From: Labilibaculum manganireducens
Lineage (GTDB): Bacteria; Bacteroidota; Bacteroidia; Bacteroidales; Marinifilaceae
Length of the DNA: 64,000 bases
Direction of reading: 5' to 3'
NCBI RefSeq assembly: GCF_002843385.1
Contig: NZ_MVDE01000017.1
Coordinates: forward strand, 54,805-118,804
Positions within the stretch are counted from its first letter, which is position 1. Each line of letters starts with the position of its first letter. Below, piece by piece: positions 1 through 9,002 of this stretch. Under the pieces are notes generated by a model. The model was given only the letters and a program-made list of their open reading frames with translations. It made no database searches and was not told the DNA's origin. A program made the translations under genes and the position numbers.

Positions 1-359
1 ACACTTACTTTCCCTTTTAAAACTTCAGGAATAATAGGTTTCGGAATAAAATCGACAGCTCCGGTTTCTATTCCTTTAATGATGTGCAAATCGCTTTGAT
101 GAATTGCAGAAACAAAGATCACCGGTAAATACTTGGTTTTCTTTCGTTGTCTCATTAATTCGAGGGTTTCATAGCCATCCATTTCTGGCATTTGCACATC
201 AAGAACAGCCATTGCAAATTCATCTTTCAGAGTATATTTTAGGGCATCTTCACCAGATGATGCACGAACAAATTCAACATCAAAATCGCTAAGAATTCTT
301 TCAAGGCTTATCAAATTTTCTTCCTTGTCATCAACGATTAATATTTTGTCTTTTTTCAT
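1..359 (-). CDS. Response regulator receiver domain protein (3' end outside window)
   Basis: Reading leftwards from an ATG at 357-359, the frame stays open to the window edge and encodes a CheY-like receiver domain. It begins MKKDKILIVDDKEEN, with the acidic pair D10-D11. The phosphoacceptor Asp is in the motif AVLDVQMPEMDGY, and the conserved Lys is in DFIPKP. No stop is reached, so an output domain or kinase may follow beyond the window. It lies 82 bp downstream of the large hybrid kinase on the same strand and is probably co-transcribed with it. The receiver domain is certain; the full architecture is unknown. Confidence 0.9.
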   Translation of the reverse strand, partial: MKKDKILIVDDKEENLISLERILSDFDVEFVRASSGEDALKYTLKDEFAMAVLDVQMPEMDGYETLELMRQRKKTKYLPVIFVSAIHQSDLHIIKGIETGAVDFIPKPIIPEVLKGKVS

Positions 360-441
360 TTTCCTGTTATTGTTTGTTGTCCAATTGTATTTTGTTTGGT
401 ACTGATTTTCTGCTTTAATTGAATCTATTTTAAGCGTAGAG

Positions 442-3400
442 TTAGTTGTAAAGCCAAATCTTTAACATTGAAAACAATTTATTTTCATCAATTGGTTTTG
501 ATAAATAATCATTTGCTCCCGATGAAATGGCTTTTTCATAATCTTCTTTCATTGCCTTGGCAGTCAGACAAATAATTGGAATGTTTTTAATTCCCGGAGT
601 TTTGCGAATGATAGTCATGGCTTCATAACCATCCATTTCCGGCATCATAATATCCATAAGTACTAAATCTACGTTTTTGTTTTCTTTTAAAACATCAACT
701 GCAATTTTACCATTCTCGGCTTCAAAAACCTCAATTTCCTTGTCTTCAAGTATTTTGCCCAGCGCAAAAATATTTCTGATTTCATCATCAACAACCAGTA
801 CTTTTTTTCCTTTAAAAATAGAATCATCTATTTCGGTAACCTTAATTTTAGGATTATCGGGAATTGTTGTTGCAACATGATGAAGAAAGAGCGTGACTTC
901 GTCCATTAATCGTTCATCGGATTTTAATCCTTTTAAAATAATTGAATTGGTGTATATGCTTAGTTGCCGGTGTTCTTCCCGTGATAATTCTTTACCTGTA
1001 TAAATAATTGTGTTTGGTATTATTATATTGGCTTCGGACAGCTTGGCCAGCAGTTCATTCCCTGTGAAATCAGGCAGACCTAAATCTAATATTACGCAAT
1101 CGTAACTATTTTCTTTAATTAGCTTAAAGGCTTCAATTCCTGTAGAAACTTCTTCTATTTCAGCATTTGTTGATTTTAAAAGTGTCCTAATAATTTTTCG
1201 GGTAAACGAATGATCTTCAACGATTAAGATTTTTTTAGATTCTGAAAATAGTTCTTTTTGAATTTTTTTAATGGCACTCGAGAAATCTGTAGCTTTAACA
1301 GTTGGCAGTACATTTTTTTCCCTTTCTCTGATTCCCTCAACAGGATTTACAATATGAATAGGCAAGTTGGATGCATATGGGTGTGACCGTAAGATATCTA
1401 ACTCTGCTTCTCCATTTTGCATTATAAGTTCAACTCCTATTATTATTGCAGAAGGTTGATGTGCTTCAATAAGTATAATTGCATCTTCAACATTCGATGC
1501 TACCAAAGCATGAAAATTACTTTCTTGAATTTGATAGTATAACAAAGTAGCTTCTTTTTGATCAGGATGAATTACAATTACAGCAGAACCTGTATGTGGA
1601 ATGTCTCTATCATCATCAATGAAAAAAGGCAATACAACCGGCTTTTCTTCAAACGTCAACTCCTTGTTTTGTGATGTAAAATTTTGGGTTTTCGCTGGTT
1701 TACTTGCTTGTTTTACAGGTATAATTAGTGTAAAAGATGATCCTTTTCCAGATTCACTTTCTAAGTGGATTTCACCACCAAGCATTCTTGCTAGTTCTTT
1801 AGAAATTGATAAGCCTAATCCGGTTCCTCCATATCTTCTTGAAGTGCTTCCGTCCGCTTGCTGAAAGGCTTCAAAAATAGCTTCTTTCTTTTCATCTGGT
1901 ATTCCAACACCTGTGTCAGTAACCATAAATGCACATGCTTCAACTTCTTTTAAATCATTACGTCGCAGAATATTTTTGTCTGTAACCTTTTTCATAGATA
2001 CAGAAATGGAACCTTTCGAGGTAAACTTAAAGGCATTAGAAAGAAGATTTTTTAAAATTTGCGACAAACGCAACTGATCTGTCTCGATAGTTTTCGGGAA
2101 GTTCTTATCAATATCGATCATGAAATCGATTTTTTTCTTCACCGCCTGATGCTTAAAGTTCATCAAAATTTCTTGAGCGATACTGTCGGAACCGAGGTTT
2201 TCAAAATGGACAGTCATTTTTCCAGCTTCAATTTTCGAAAGATCTAGAATCTCATTAATTAGCTGAAGCAAATCTTTACCGCTTCTATTAATTATTTCGA
2301 TAGACTCGATATCTTCTTCATCTAAATTGCCTTTTTTGTTTTTAGAGAGAAGACTTGATAAAATTAGTAAGCTATTTAAAGGAGTACGCAACTCATGAGA
2401 CATATTTGCGAGGAAATCTGTTTTATATTGACTCGTCTGCTCCAATTCGCGTGCTTTTGTTTCTAATTTTTCATGTGTTTGGGATAAGCTAATGTTCTTG
2501 CTTTGAATTTCATCTTTTTGAATCTCCAATTGGTTGGTTCGTTCCTCCAATTCCTCGTTGGCAACTCTCAACTCTTCCTGCTGAACCTGAAGCTTTTTTT
2601 CGTTATCAATAAGTATTTTAGTTTGTTCAGCTAATTCTTCGTTGGCCACCCGAAGTTCTTCTTGCTGAACCTGTAATTCGCTGGCTTGTTTCTGAGTGGT
2701 ATCCAATAAATTTTCCAATCGTGCGCGAGCTAATGTTGAGGCAATTTTCACAGTAATACTTTCACGAACAGCTTTAATGAATTCAATTTCCGATTCGCTA
2801 ATCTTTTTAATCGATGCTAATTCCATTACACCCCAAAGAGTGTTGTTGAAAATTAATGGAACAATAACAATATTGGTAGGTTTTATTTCCCCCGTTCCAG
2901 AGAAAATTGTAAAATAATCTTCAGGAACATCTTTAATGTGTTTTAGTTTTTTTGTCCGAGCCACCTGACCAATTAATCCATGTCCTATTTGAATGTTTCT
3001 GTATTGGTTTTTATTTGGTATGCCAATGGAGGCTGTAAGTGATAAATTCTTATTTTCTTCCTGATAAACGTAAATTGCACCAAGCTCAGTACTTAAAAAT
3101 TCAGTCATAAATATAAGAGAGTTGTCCGAAACTTCATTTAAATTTTGATCCCCTTGAAGAATTCCATTCAATTGATTCACACCAGATTTAAACCAAGATG
3201 TTTCATCATTTATGCTTTTTGCATCCTTAAGGGTTTTCACCATCTGATTTAAAGAGGTTGATAATTCATCTTCTTTGGATTTAGGCGTAAGACTTATGCT
3301 TAAATCTCCATGCGCAACTTTTTGTGTGTAGTTAACAACATTCTGAAAATCTTGTTGAATAATTTCGAAAGAATTAGCTAAAGCACCAATTTCATCTTTT

Positions 3401-4185
3401 GAATTAATATTTAAAGGAGTGCGAAAGTTACCTTTGGCAATAAGCTTAAAATTGTTCACCATTTGTTGAACAGGAACAGAAATTGATTTGGAAATATATC
3501 TTGACAACAGCAGAATTGTAATTGCCAGGAGTAAAGCAATTCCGAGCATCACCCAAATTAATGCAGAATTGGTTTTTTCCGCTAAATTACTAAGAACAGA
3601 ACTAATTTCTGCATAGTGTTGTTTAATCTCGCTTAGCTGTATTTTTGTTGTATCAAGGCTTATATTTTCTCTTTTTGTAAGTAATTCTTTTTTTATTTTT
3701 TCAATAAGATCAAGAGTTTTTTTTGCATGAATTCTCGTGTCTTTAATATTGCTGTTGTTTAGTGCTTTAAGTATTTTTAAGCGATTCACTAAAAGTTTGG
3801 CATTATTAATCTCATTATTATAGATTTCAGGAAAATTCTTGAACAGATAGTTTGCTATTTCATCATCGCTTTTGAATGTGAAGTCATTGTTGATTTGTAT
3901 AAAGTCTTCAGCTAAATGGTTTGCCCGGGTTAAATATTCGGCAGATTTTTCAAGATGTTCAACGTCTTTCGATATTTTGAAATTATAAAGTTCCTCAGTG
4001 GCGTTTTGAAGTAGAGTTTGATGAACACGTACACCATTAATTATTAAATCAAGAGTTTTGTTTGTGTTGAAAAAATAGTTTGAAGTCAAACTTAAGAAAA
4101 GGATACTTAAAAGTGCTAGAAGAGTCAGCAAAAGCAACTTGGATTTAATCTTCCAGTCTTTAAATCGTGTAAATCTTGTGAGCAT
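442..4185 (-). CDS. Membrane hybrid histidine kinase (HAMP-GAF-HisKA-HATPase-REC x3)
   Basis: A 1247-residue sensor kinase. Visible parts: TM1 about residues 17-36, an extracytoplasmic helical region, TM2 about 207-228, HAMP (230-282) and a second HAMP-like segment, and GAF about 350-490. A coiled coil follows in which LQVQQEELRVANEEL occurs twice at a 28-residue (four-heptad) spacing. Next come HisKA with NMSHELRTPLNS (His about 597) and HATPase with DTGVGIP and GGTGLGLSI. The C-terminus has three receiver-like domains. The first (about 865-970) lacks a recognisable phosphoacceptor (GVELIMQNG). The second (VILDLGLPD) and third (LMDIMMPEMDG) look intact. Multistep phosphorelay is the family role; the signal is unknown. 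It likely heads an operon with the receiver gene that follows. Confidence 0.93.
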   Translation of the reverse strand: MLTRFTRFKDWKIKSKLLLLTLLALLSILFLSLTSNYFFNTNKTLDLIINGVRVHQTLLQNATEELYNFKISKDVEHLEKSAEYLTRANHLAEDFIQINNDFTFKSDDEIANYLFKNFPEIYNNEINNAKLLVNRLKILKALNNSNIKDTRIHAKKTLDLIEKIKKELLTKRENISLDTTKIQLSEIKQHYAEISSVLSNLAEKTNSALIWVMLGIALLLAITILLLSRYISKSISVPVQQMVNNFKLIAKGNFRTPLNINSKDEIGALANSFEIIQQDFQNVVNYTQKVAHGDLSISLTPKSKEDELSTSLNQMVKTLKDAKSINDETSWFKSGVNQLNGILQGDQNLNEVSDNSLIFMTEFLSTELGAIYVYQEENKNLSLTASIGIPNKNQYRNIQIGHGLIGQVARTKKLKHIKDVPEDYFTIFSGTGEIKPTNIVIVPLIFNNTLWGVMELASIKKISESEIEFIKAVRESITVKIASTLARARLENLLDTTQKQASELQVQQEELRVANEELAEQTKILIDNEKKLQVQQEELRVANEELEERTNQLEIQKDEIQSKNISLSQTHEKLETKARELEQTSQYKTDFLANMSHELRTPLNSLLILSSLLSKNKKGNLDEEDIESIEIINRSGKDLLQLINEILDLSKIEAGKMTVHFENLGSDSIAQEILMNFKHQAVKKKIDFMIDIDKNFPKTIETDQLRLSQILKNLLSNAFKFTSKGSISVSMKKVTDKNILRRNDLKEVEACAFMVTDTGVGIPDEKKEAIFEAFQQADGSTSRRYGGTGLGLSISKELARMLGGEIHLESESGKGSSFTLIIPVKQASKPAKTQNFTSQNKELTFEEKPVVLPFFIDDDRDIPHTGSAVIVIHPDQKEATLLYYQIQESNFHALVASNVEDAIILIEAHQPSAIIIGVELIMQNGEAELDILRSHPYASNLPIHIVNPVEGIREREKNVLPTVKATDFSSAIKKIQKELFSESKKILIVEDHSFTRKIIRTLLKSTNAEIEEVSTGIEAFKLIKENSYDCVILDLGLPDFTGNELLAKLSEANIIIPNTIIYTGKELSREEHRQLSIYTNSIILKGLKSDERLMDEVTLFLHHVATTIPDNPKIKVTEIDDSIFKGKKVLVVDDEIRNIFALGKILEDKEIEVFEAENGKIAVDVLKENKNVDLVLMDIMMPEMDGYEAMTIIRKTPGIKNIPIICLTAKAMKEDYEKAISSGANDYLSKPIDENKLFSMLKIWLYN

Positions 4186-4495
4186 AGTGTTTGAACCGTA
4201 TTAAATACTTTATGAACAATTTTGTTTGTGTGTTCTTGTTATCCGTAGTAGTACGGTATTGCGTGCGAATGGTTACTAAAGTAGTGCGAATGTTACTTTT
4301 TATTACTTTAATTTCTAAAGTAGTGATTTTTTCAATTACCGGCATCAAAACCAATGGATATTTAATTTCATTTTTTTCATGTATTATGGAAAGAAATATT
4401 GTTAATGAATTGTTATTTTATTAGGATTTATTCCTTGGTAATCATAAGTTTGTGTGAATCAAAACAAACAATTAATAATCCTAAAAAGTAATACA
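4186..4495. other. Divergent intergenic region with direct repeats
   Basis: Spacer between the divergent hybrid kinase and lipoprotein genes. It contains short direct repeats (annotated separately) and a TAAGTTTG sequence at 4445-4452 that fits the Bacteroidota -7 element, but no TTG lies at the right distance upstream. No RNA gene or convincing small ORF was seen. Confidence 0.5.
4263..4325. repeat. Short direct repeats upstream of the hybrid kinase
   Basis: GTGCGAATGGTTACT (4263-4277) recurs as GTGCGAATGTTACT (4284-4297), about two helical turns (21 bp) apart. CTAAAGTAGTG occurs at 4276-4286 and again at 4315-4325. The region is in the 5' leader or promoter area of the minus-strand kinase gene. 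Tandem spaced half-sites like this are typical of regulator binding sites; which protein would bind is not known. Confidence 0.45.
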
Positions 4496-5032
4496 ATGAA
4501 ATACGTAAGCATCATTGCAATTTTTCTTTTTTGTATGTCTTGTAATTCAAAACAAAAAGAGGCAAAGGAAGGTAATATTGAAAAAAATCAGTCAGCACAA
4601 ATCAAAACAGCTGTTGTAACCATTGATCAGTTAATGGTAAATGCTGAAGAATTGGTTGGTAAAGAAGTTCATTTTACAGGATTGGTAAATCATGTTTGCG
4701 CACATTCGGGCAAACGATGTATTTTAAAGAATTTGGAAGGTAACTTATCTATTCGTGTTGAAGCAAGTGGGAATTTGGAGGGATTTGATAAAGAAATGGC
4801 CGGACAGGATATTACGGTGTCTGGAATTTTGAGAGAGAAACGACTTGAAGAAGCGGCGATAGATGAATGGGAGACAGAAGTGAAAGCTAAGGATGCTTCG
4901 GAAGACGGCGGAAAACATTGTAGTTCGGAAATGGCAAATATTAAGGAAATGCGCGACTGGATGAAAGAGAACAACAAAAATTATTATGCAATTTATTATG
5001 TAGACGGAAATAGTTATGAAGTTGTGGAATAA
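4496..5032 (+). CDS. Small lipoprotein with a CxH...C motif, OB-fold-like
   Basis: The start is placed at the ATG at 4496 because it yields a standard lipoprotein signal (MKYVSIIAIFLFCMSC); an upstream in-frame ATG at 4454 would bury it. The mature protein (about 160 residues) has a central beta-rich stretch with EELVGKEVHFTGLVNHVC, then HSGKRC, which resembles small OB-fold domains. The VCAHSGKRC cluster and a later KHCSSE could bind metal; that is inference. No family is recognised. Its last 17 bp overlap the start of the PepSY-like membrane protein, so the two are translationally coupled and probably act together at the envelope. Confidence 0.7.
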   Translation: MKYVSIIAIFLFCMSCNSKQKEAKEGNIEKNQSAQIKTAVVTIDQLMVNAEELVGKEVHFTGLVNHVCAHSGKRCILKNLEGNLSIRVEASGNLEGFDKEMAGQDITVSGILREKRLEEAAIDEWETEVKAKDASEDGGKHCSSEMANIKEMRDWMKENNKNYYAIYYVDGNSYEVVE

Positions 5033-5561
5033 TGTAAAGATTAGAAAATGGCTCCGTTATATACATCGTGATCTGGGATATTTTTTTGTTGGAATCACGA
5101 TTATTTATTCCGTGTCGGGTATTATTTTAAATCATAAAAAGAATGGGGAAGATCCGGCTTACCGTACTGAGTCTAAAACAATGCAGTTGGCTTCAAATTT
5201 AACACCAGATCAGTTAAAGGTTTATTGGGACAAAAACATTACGAATTATCCTTTAAACCGAATAATTCCTGATGACAGTAAATACAATGTTTATTTAAAA
5301 GGAGGATTGGGAAATTACGATCCGGTAAACGGACGCTTGTCATTTGAGGTGTATGAGAAAAAAGAATGGGTCTATTTCATTAATAAACTTCATTACAATA
5401 GTAGAAAAGGGTGGACACTAATGGCAGATATTTTTGCCGTTGTACTGATTGTGTTCGCTTTATCCGGGATGTTTATGGTTCCGGGTAAAAAAGGGATTAC
5501 AGGAAGAGGGAAATGGTTGATTGTTATTGGAATAATCATACCATTTTTGTTTTTTCTGTAA
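5016..5561 (+). CDS. PepSY-associated TM helix protein
   Basis: A 181-residue membrane protein. It opens with RKWLRYIHRDLGYFFVGI, the signature of PepSY-associated transmembrane proteins. TM1 is about residues 20-38, followed by a roughly 80-residue extracytoplasmic part, then KLHYNSRKGWTLMADIF and two further helices (about 130-150 and 162-180) around a GKKG turn. Families of this type often accompany iron or heme uptake and ferric reductases in Bacteroidota; the electron-transfer role is inferred. The gene overlaps the preceding lipoprotein gene. No haem-binding His pairs beyond the two conserved ones (in YIHRD and KLHYN) are evident. Confidence 0.75.
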   Translation: MKLWNNVKIRKWLRYIHRDLGYFFVGITIIYSVSGIILNHKKNGEDPAYRTESKTMQLASNLTPDQLKVYWDKNITNYPLNRIIPDDSKYNVYLKGGLGNYDPVNGRLSFEVYEKKEWVYFINKLHYNSRKGWTLMADIFAVVLIVFALSGMFMVPGKKGITGRGKWLIVIGIIIPFLFFL

Positions 5562-5750
5562 AAAATATAATTAAGCAAAGAAGAGTTCATTGAGAAGGTT
5601 AAAAATACTTTTGAAATGAACTTTTTTTTGTAGTCGTTTTTATAAGCAAGTTGTGGAACGATAATTGACTAATCAATAAAGTTCTTTAAATACTCATTTT
5701 GTTAATCAATTTATTCCTGTAAATTGCTAGCTCTAAATCTGATTTATGCC

Positions 5751-6794
5751 ATGAATAGAATACTTGTTACACTACTACTGATCATTTTCCATATTAGCTC
5801 GATGAGTCAAAATAAGGAGCTGAAAAAATTGTTCTCGAAAGGAAAATACGATCAGGTAATTGAGAAAGCTCATTCTATGTTGCAGGGAAATGCAGTAGAT
5901 CCGGATTTAAATTCGATTCTAGGTCGGGCCTATACAGATTCCAAGCAGTTTACAATTGCAATCCCGTATTTGGAAAAAACGATTGCATCGGCAACAGTTT
6001 CGAGTGATGTAAAAGAAATCAGTAAGGCGTATTTGGCAAAATGCTATTTTATAAATGGTGAAGAACAAAGAGCTGTAAAACTATTAAAAGAATGTCAGAA
6101 TGACAGAAAATCAAAAGAGGCTGCTAATTATGCGGATAAATATTTGAATTTGTTTCAAACCGGGATTTATTATAAAGCATGGGAAGTGGTGGAATCAGAG
6201 AATATTCGATTTCATTTTCAGGATAAAAATAAATTGGAGAATGTGGGTGCATTCATGGCAAGAAACGATCTTAACTATAAAAGAATTACAGAAACCCTCG
6301 GCGCTGAACCAATTAAAAAAGTAGATTTTTTTGTATGGAGCGATAGAAATGAGGCATTTAGAAAGTTTAATCGTCCTCTTGGGTTCTCAAATTCGGATCT
6401 TCGTATAGTGAACGTACTATATAATACTCCTAATGACTACGAACTTTGCCATATGCTTTGTCAGATGGCAGTGCAGACAAAGTTCAGGACAATGTTGATC
6501 AAGGAAGGTTTGGGAATGTATTTCGACCAAATGGATCAGAATTTATTAAGAATTGCGCGCCTTAGAGTTCCAAAGGATAAATTTTCATTACTGCAGTTGT
6601 GGGAAGAGCCCACTAAATATGAAAGAGATTTAAGTTATCCTGTTGGAGCGGCTTTTATTGAATTTTTAATCAATAAAGGAGGAAAGCAAAAATTGAAAGA
6701 GTTCTTAAAAATACAAACCATAAAACATGCCGGGGAAGTTTATCCTGAGTTTCATAAATGGGTGAAAACTTTTGAAGCTATGTTAATGAGGTGA
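5751..6794 (+). CDS. Secreted TPR protein with degenerate peptidase-MA-like domain
   Basis: The ATG at 5751 gives a signal peptide (MNRILVTLLLIIFHISSMSQ); an upstream in-frame TTG at 5724 does not improve it. Residues about 20-140 form TPR-like helices (KGKYDQVIEKAHSML, PYLEKTIASA). The C-terminal half resembles the peptidase-MA-like/DUF1570 fold: a segment on facing strands, then YELCHMLCQMAVQ, where active family members have an HExxH motif. The zinc site is not preserved, so catalysis is doubtful and a binding role is more likely. Expression is probably monocistronic, ended by the hairpin that follows. Confidence 0.7.
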   Translation: MNRILVTLLLIIFHISSMSQNKELKKLFSKGKYDQVIEKAHSMLQGNAVDPDLNSILGRAYTDSKQFTIAIPYLEKTIASATVSSDVKEISKAYLAKCYFINGEEQRAVKLLKECQNDRKSKEAANYADKYLNLFQTGIYYKAWEVVESENIRFHFQDKNKLENVGAFMARNDLNYKRITETLGAEPIKKVDFFVWSDRNEAFRKFNRPLGFSNSDLRIVNVLYNTPNDYELCHMLCQMAVQTKFRTMLIKEGLGMYFDQMDQNLLRIARLRVPKDKFSLLQLWEEPTKYERDLSYPVGAAFIEFLINKGGKQKLKEFLKIQTIKHAGEVYPEFHKWVKTFEAMLMR

Positions 6795-6798
6795 AATT

Positions 6799-6825
6799 TA
6801 CCTCTCTTGGCAGGGAGGTATTTTT
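6799..6825 (+). terminator. Intrinsic terminator after the TPR gene
   Basis: An 8-bp stem (TACCTCTC / GGGAGGTA, one G-U pair) with a 6-nt loop, followed by TTTTT, begins 4 nt after the stop codon. A second 8-bp inverted repeat (GAATAGCA / TGCTATTC, 6845-6865) overlaps the end of the convergent LytTR gene but has no U-run. Confidence 0.75.
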
Positions 6826-6859
6826 CATAAGAAAGTTTACTTCAGAATAGCAGCAAATG

Positions 6860-7366
6860 CTATTCAATTCCTTCTGTAATTTCATTGAAATTAGGTGTTT
6901 TTTTAATCCATTTATAAAACTCCCTCTCTTTACTGTTTGTAATAGAAACTATTTTGTCTTTAGGTATTTTTAATCTCACCGAAATTTTACCATTCGAAGA
7001 GGTAATTTTTTTGATATTGTTTTTGTTGACAATACATTGTCTATTGATTCTAAAGAAGCTATCGTTAAGTAATTCCTCGTAATGATTAAGAGAATGTGTT
7101 AATACAAAATTGTTTCCTGAAAAATTGATCAACGTAACTATTTTGCATTCAATATACATATAAGCAATAGTACTGCTGTTTATAGTTAAAGTTTCACCTC
7201 GTTTTTGAATTTGTATTTGTTCTTCAGTATTGATACTTGTTCTGTTTAAAATTTGCAATGTGTTCGACGAGGTATAATGAAAGGGAGTCCCTTCTATCGT
7301 GATTTTATATTCTTGTTGATCTTCTACAGCTTGTTGGTATTTCTTGCAATTCTCTTTACAATTCAT
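6860..7366 (-). CDS. LytTR-domain transcriptional regulator without receiver
   Basis: A 168-residue protein whose C-terminal 100 residues match the LytTR DNA-binding domain: YMYIECKIVTLINF, LTHSLNHYEELL, then FFRINRQCIVN and KKITSSNGKISV. The N-terminal 60 residues are not a receiver domain and carry CKENCKK near the start, a possible metal or redox site (inference). LytTR proteins bind pairs of direct repeats. It is encoded alone, convergent with the TPR gene and divergent, across a long spacer, from the soluble kinase. Confidence 0.85.
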   Translation of the reverse strand: MNCKENCKKYQQAVEDQQEYKITIEGTPFHYTSSNTLQILNRTSINTEEQIQIQKRGETLTINSSTIAYMYIECKIVTLINFSGNNFVLTHSLNHYEELLNDSFFRINRQCIVNKNNIKKITSSNGKISVRLKIPKDKIVSITNSKEREFYKWIKKTPNFNEITEGIE

Positions 7367-7885
7367 GTTTGTTGTATATGTGTTTTAATTATTACCATAA
7401 AGGAGGGAACTGGATAATCAGCTTAAATCATGAAAATTATTAACATATAAATAAAATGCTGAGTTGCTAATGTTTTGCTTGGAATTTTCGGTCTATTATC
7501 AGAGATTAATTGAATTTTAATAATTATGTGGTATGTGGATAATGACTAGCAAATATATAGAATTGAGATGATGAATATCAATGGAGGATTTGAATTTGTT
7601 GATGAATGGCCATTTATTGTATGCTAATCTTGCTTTGTCAGGAAATATTTTCTATCGATGAGGTAGAGTGATTGATAAACAAAGATTCGATTTCAATCAT
7701 AATTTTATTTGTCATTTTATCATGTCGATGAATATTGTGAGTAAAAGGTTGTGGGTATTTATTTTCTTTAAGAGGGGATTAGTATAATAAGTGATTTTCA
7801 AGTTTGGAAGTTTAAGCGTAAGAAGGCATTTTTACTATGGCATTGGGAAGAGGATTATTACCAATCGTAAAATCTTGATATAATC
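7367..7885. other. Long AT-rich intergenic region
   Basis: 519 bp between the divergent LytTR and soluble-kinase genes. I see no tRNA, no strong hairpin with a U-run, and no ORF with coding character. It is unusually long for this tightly packed window and may hold control elements for both genes. Confidence 0.4.
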
Positions 7886-8968
7886 ATGAGAGAAAATAAA
7901 AAGAAAGCTTTGCTATTTTGTGTTGATAATAAAGAGCGGGAGATGCTATCCATAATATTGGATGCTTTTTCTGTTGAAGTATTTGAGGAAACAAGTATGA
8001 ATCGGGCAATAAATGTAGTTAATGAACACGGTATTGATTACATTATTGGAAATGAAGAGGAAGAGAAATTTATTAGTGCAAAAAGCACTTTTACAAGACA
8101 AGCGAATATTTCTTTTCAATTTATTTGTTTTCATAAAAGTGTATTTTACTTTTATTTGAAAATTTTTAGGAATGAGGAGGATTTCTTTGATCTAAAAATC
8201 GATATAAATGATTTTTTTGGAAATCAAAAGTCACGTGAAATATCGAATAACAATCTTCTCTCTATTCTAAGTCATGAAATATTCACACCTCTTAATTCGG
8301 TACTAGGATTTTCTACATTGCTTCAGGAATATAGTTATACAGAAAAAGATGTGAAAAAGTATTCAGGGTATATTTATAAATCTGGCCAGGAGATACATAA
8401 TAAATATCGATTACTCATAGATTTTATTGCATTAAAAGAAGGAGGGAGAGATTGTCAATTTTCTTATTTTTCCATTGTCTCTCTTTTTAGTGATCTTTTG
8501 GAGAAATATAAATTAAAAAAGGAATCTATTCTGATTGAAGTTGAATATAATTATGATCTAAGTCAGGTTGAAGTTTTTACAGATAAAACCAAAGTAGAAA
8601 AGATACTTGAAAACCTTTTAGATAATGCAATAAAATTCACTGAAGAGGGAACAGTTGTTTTTGGTTTTGCAATTAATAAGAATAAGTCATTGGTTCTTTT
8701 TGTGAAAGATACTGGTATTGGAATTTCAAAAGAACATCTGAATTCTGTTTTTGATGCTTTTTGGCAAGTGGATAACTCTGATTCAAGAAAATATGGTGGT
8801 TTGGGGATTGGATTGTATTTGGTGAAGGAATTTCTAGATCAGTTGAATGGAAAAATAGTATTGAATTCGGAGGAAAGTAAAGGCACTTGTATTCAGATAG
8901 AAATACCTCTTCCCGAATCAATTCAGTCTGAAAAGATTCAATTGGAAGAGGCATGTTCTTTTAAATAA
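7886..8968 (+). CDS. Soluble histidine kinase with degenerate N-terminal receiver-like region
   Basis: A 360-residue kinase with no membrane segment. HisKA holds LSHEIFTPLNSVLGFS (His about 131). HATPase has N, G1 (VKDTGIGIS) and G2 (KYGGLGIGLYLVKE) boxes at about 245-330. The first 55 residues (KKALLFCVDNKEREMLSIIL ...) follow the beta/alpha pattern of a receiver domain but lack the acidic pocket and phosphoacceptor (IDYIIGNEEEE), so a pseudo-receiver is inferred. No partner regulator is adjacent; the nearest regulator is the LytTR protein across the 519-bp spacer. Phosphotransfer partners are unknown. Confidence 0.85.
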   Translation: MRENKKKALLFCVDNKEREMLSIILDAFSVEVFEETSMNRAINVVNEHGIDYIIGNEEEEKFISAKSTFTRQANISFQFICFHKSVFYFYLKIFRNEEDFFDLKIDINDFFGNQKSREISNNNLLSILSHEIFTPLNSVLGFSTLLQEYSYTEKDVKKYSGYIYKSGQEIHNKYRLLIDFIALKEGGRDCQFSYFSIVSLFSDLLEKYKLKKESILIEVEYNYDLSQVEVFTDKTKVEKILENLLDNAIKFTEEGTVVFGFAINKNKSLVLFVKDTGIGISKEHLNSVFDAFWQVDNSDSRKYGGLGIGLYLVKEFLDQLNGKIVLNSEESKGTCIQIEIPLPESIQSEKIQLEEACSFK

Positions 8969-9002
8969 TAACTGCTAAAACACTAAAATGTTAACCGTGC
9001 TG

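Noticed and set aside
1601..1864. Plus-strand frames opposite the large hybrid kinase
   Set aside because: Antisense shadows of a strongly supported kinase gene.
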